A stretch of DNA of 10,578 nt from positions 1-10,578 of the forward strand of contig JADGJL010001060.1 of assembly GCA_027600665.1 (NCBI GenBank), given 5' to 3'. Of this stretch, positions 8,313-10,578 are shown in pieces. How positions within the stretch are numbered: the first letter of the stretch is position 1; each line of letters starts with the position of its first letter. The notes under the pieces were generated by a model, which did not search any database, had not been told where the DNA came from, and saw only the letters and a list, made by a program, of their open reading frames with translations. This DNA comes from Irineochytrium annulatum (Eukaryota > Chytridiomycota > Chytridiomycetes > Chytridiales > Chytridiaceae). The position numbers were made by a program, and so were the translations under genes.

Positions 8313-8850
8313 GTTGCCCCCATCTACCTCATCCCGGCCTCAGCTTCAAGCTCTGCCGTCAAGGACCACCAGGGCCACGGGGAGATCGCCGTACTCGAAA
8401 CGCTGAGAGGAGACGCATGCTGATTTGGCAAGTGAATACTGCCTAAGGTCATATGTCAAGATCAGCAACGTATTTAGCCAAGTGGAAAATAGGACTGTGT
8501 AGGGTAGCATAACGAATAACGAAAATGAAATGCTGCCATTTGGGAGAAGGGTGCTGGTCAGGCTGGCATTAACTTCATAATGAAGACGTATTGCAACGGG
8601 TGCAGCATCATGACTAGACGATGCAATCTAACATCCTGAATTGGCCTTGTCAGCGCATGTCAAAAAATCATTTAATCATCAGCAAGCCAGACTGCACTGG
8701 CTTAATCCGTGCATCTTTTTCTTCCGAAGTGGCAGAATTGTGAGTCGGGCAGAAAGAGGCAGAATATATAGTGTCGGCGTTATTAACACAACTTGAATTT
8801 GGCGATAACAACATGAAAGAGATCAATAGGATGCTGACTACATCTTCAAG
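8313..8850. other. Intergenic, no gene seen
   Basis: Only short open frames without recognisable content. The right part must contain the 3' UTR of the membrane-protein gene that ends at 8851. GGCAGAA occurs three times close together at about 8731-8764, followed by an AT-rich ATATATA; I see no clear role. Confidence 0.5.
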
Positions 8851-9914
8851 CTAGACCTCAGCATGCTGCGACATAGGAGGCATTTGGGGAACTTTCTGCT
8901 CCGGGTTAGCCAGCAACTTGCACACATCCCCGTCATCAGCAAACGGCTCCCATTTTATGAACCACCGCCTCGGGTACGTCATATCCCTCATCCTACTATA
9001 CATTAATACCCGCCTTCTGTGACTAAGCGAGTAACCCTCCATCAGCGATGTTGTGTAGTGCGTGTAAGCCTCCTCAACGTGGACGTGCATGGCGCCAAAC
9101 ATTTCGTCCCTTTCCGCCGTGTAACGTGATTGGCCGTCAAGAAGGCGGACGAACAACTCGTCGGGCGCATACCCGCATATCTCACACCACCCCTTCTGAC
9201 CCTCGCAAGCCACGGACCTGTCCCCTTGGTCCCTCTTCAGCATGAACGATGCCGACTTAAACATGTAGCTCTGGCCTGACCAGCTAGCCGGGAAGACAGT
9301 GTCGCCTGGCTCAACGACGGCGCGCAGGTGGACGCGCGTCGCGTCCTCGTTGGTGGGGAGGAAGTAGGAGGGGACGTAAACATTCAAGAGCTGGCGGACG
9401 TTAATGTCTGGCTCATCGTACAGGGAGTTGGTGAAGTTGTGGGGGCCGTTGGCAAGCTCGCTGACGGCGAAGGAGTGGATGTGTCGGACTCGGGAGGGCG
9501 TGGCTTCCGGAACGAGGGAAAGGCGGACGATGTAGCTGGCCGTTCTGGGAGGGGTGCTGCGGATTTTGCGAACGTGAGAACAAGACGAAGAGAAACACCG
9601 GTAAGAAGTACATACAGGAAGGGCCTCGGTCTCTTGATTAGATCGTCGGCCGGCCACGTCATGTTTATCCTGATCGGGATAGGACGATTTGTGAAGAGTT
9701 CCGGCTGGTCTGGGGCAGGCGAGCCGAACTCCAGCATCGGGCGGCGACCGCTCCACTGCATGGCGTAAGGCTTGCGGATAGTGACAGGGCGTGCTGGGTA
9801 GCGGATGGCGCCCGTCGCGGACAGGGAGCAGACGAACAGGAAAACGAAGACAGCAGCGGCTGCCAGGACGACGACGGCGAGGTATGGACGCGGGCGGTGG
9901 ACGGAGAAGGGCAT
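8851..9914 (-). CDS. Type II membrane protein of unknown family (lumenal/extracellular domain)
   Basis: Exons 9914-9616 and 9556-8851, joined across a 59-nt intron with donor GTATGT and acceptor CCGCAG, give 334 residues. This is the only splice I found that links the membrane-anchor frame to the long downstream frame. Seen: a short basic N-terminus, one hydrophobic segment (about residues 12-32, YLAVVVLAAAAVFVFLFVCS), a Pro/Arg-rich stalk, then a globular region of about 230 residues. There are two N-glycosylation sequons, NMT at 84 and NFT at 140, and a Cys cluster C217-x6-C224-x2-C227. The C-terminus contains RDMTYPRRWFIKWEPFADDG. Topology (N-in, bulk in the secretory pathway or outside) is inferred from the single N-terminal anchor and the sequons. 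I do not recognise the domain. A short upstream ORF (10003-9941, 20 codons plus stop) precedes the start on the same strand if the transcript reaches that far. Confidence 0.8.
9557..9615 (-). other. Intron of the membrane-protein gene (59 nt)
   Basis: Donor GTATGTACTT at 9615 and acceptor CGCAG ending at 9557, phase 2. The neighbouring GT at about 9599 gives the wrong frame, so this donor is the one consistent with the open frame downstream. Confidence 0.85.
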
Positions 9915-10382
9915 TCCAAGCGGTCACTCGAAGCGGATCCTTATGATCCCCACCAGCTCAGCTCACTCTTGGCCCTGTCTCTGCTGGTAGAGGCTCTCTC
10001 CATGATCGACGATTCAGCCTAAACCCCGAACACAAACCTCATCCGCCATGATATACGCCTTGGAGGCATGCGAGTTCCCTCAAGCACAGCGAAAAGAGCC
10101 TTTAGGTATGAAGCCCGGACGTTCAGGACAATTTAAATAAATTATGAACATTAGCCAGGCATTTTTTTTTTTGGGCAACTAAAAAGCCGTATAAAATAGC
10201 GCACTATGAATGCCGATGGTAAAAGTATGTGTGTTAGCGTATCGCAACATGAATGTATAATGTATGTGGAATCAAAACAACGTCGTCAAATATCGAGTCT
10301 CGGCGGAGTGCCCCCTCCGACTCACCATATTCCAATACCTCCTCCAACATCGCGACTCGATACCTCTGCGACATTAGATACC
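9915..10382. promoter_or_regulatory. Divergent intergenic region with poly(T) tract and TATA box
   Basis: The interval separates two divergently oriented genes. On the minus side it holds a short upstream ORF starting at 10003 (MERASTSRDRAKSELSWWGS, stop at 9941). In the middle are ATTTAAAT (about 10133) and an 11-T run (10162-10172), the kind of poly(dA:dT) tract that keeps fungal promoters free of nucleosomes. TATAAAA at 10190-10196 faces the plus-strand gene, 187 bp before the chosen ATG. Pyrimidine-rich DNA (about 10309-10351) leads up to the start. Confidence 0.5.
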
Positions 10383-10578
10383 ATGAGCGGCTCCGGTGAC
10401 TTCGACATGAACGGGACCGGGACGGATTCCAGCCCGCCCCCCGTCGGCCCGCTCTTCACCACCACCGCCACCAGCGCGATCGAATCCAACAAGCGCATGA
10501 TGATGACGGGCGCTTCGCAGCTGAAGATGGGCCTCTTTGCGCCGGGATCCACGTCGGGGGCCGCGGGCGGTGCGGGGA
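10383..10578 (+). CDS. Unidentified protein, N-terminal part (runs off the window)
   Basis: The open frame from ATG at 10383 (context TACC-ATG, A at -3) runs without a stop to the right edge: 65 complete codons. It is rich in Ser, Gly, Thr, Pro and Met, starts MSGSGDFDMNGTGTDS, and contains PPPVGPLF and ESNKRMMMTGASQLKMGLFA. This looks like a disordered N-terminus leading into a short amphipathic segment. No family recognised. The same frame stays open upstream to ATGs at 10206, 10227 and 10260 (after TAG at 10197), so the protein could be up to 59 residues longer. I prefer 10383 because codon use and GC content change to coding-like only after about 10310 and the TATA box lies just before 10206. 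Confidence 0.6.
   Translation, partial: MSGSGDFDMNGTGTDSSPPPVGPLFTTTATSAIESNKRMMMTGASQLKMGLFAPGSTSGAAGGAG

Noticed and set aside
8628..8633. CTAACA as the right end of the copia LTR
   Set aside because: It would give an LTR of about 2 kb spanning a GC-rich coding-like block, which is unlikely for a copia element; a six-base match is easily chance.

Overview
The window looks like a gene-dense stretch of a fungal genome. The genes are split by very short GT-AG introns (eight of the ten introns I could place are 40-59 nt). They include a homologue of Clr2, a silencing factor I know only from fungi, and spliceosome-associated genes (CACTIN, FAM50/XAP5) that intron-poor yeasts lack. I cannot name the species; a basidiomycete or an early-diverging fungus would both fit.

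Layout. Positions 1-750 (+): the C-terminal end of a cactin gene. Positions 833-2303 (-): a complete nine-exon FAM50/XAP5 gene, convergent with cactin. Positions 2395-4666 (+): a two-exon Clr2-like gene, divergent from FAM50 across a 91-bp shared promoter. Positions 4667-5739: no gene I can defend. About 5740-6600 (+): the decayed 3' end of a Ty1/copia-type retrotransposon, comprising RNase H remnants, a polypurine tract and the first bases of an LTR. Positions 6601-8850: no recognised gene, although one long minus-strand frame at 7605-8312 has some coding character. Positions 8851-9914 (-): a two-exon type II membrane protein of unknown family. Positions 10383 to the end (+): the 5' end of an unidentified gene.

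Functionally, cactin and FAM50 both belong to the late (C-complex) spliceosome in other eukaryotes. Here they lie tail to tail, and the FAM50 gene itself carries eight mini-introns, two of which are multiples of three without stop codons. The Clr2 homologue would act in transcriptional silencing by an SHREC-like complex. A dead retrotransposon lies about 1.1-1.4 kb downstream of it. All gene structures were derived by hand from splice motifs, frame and protein conservation.
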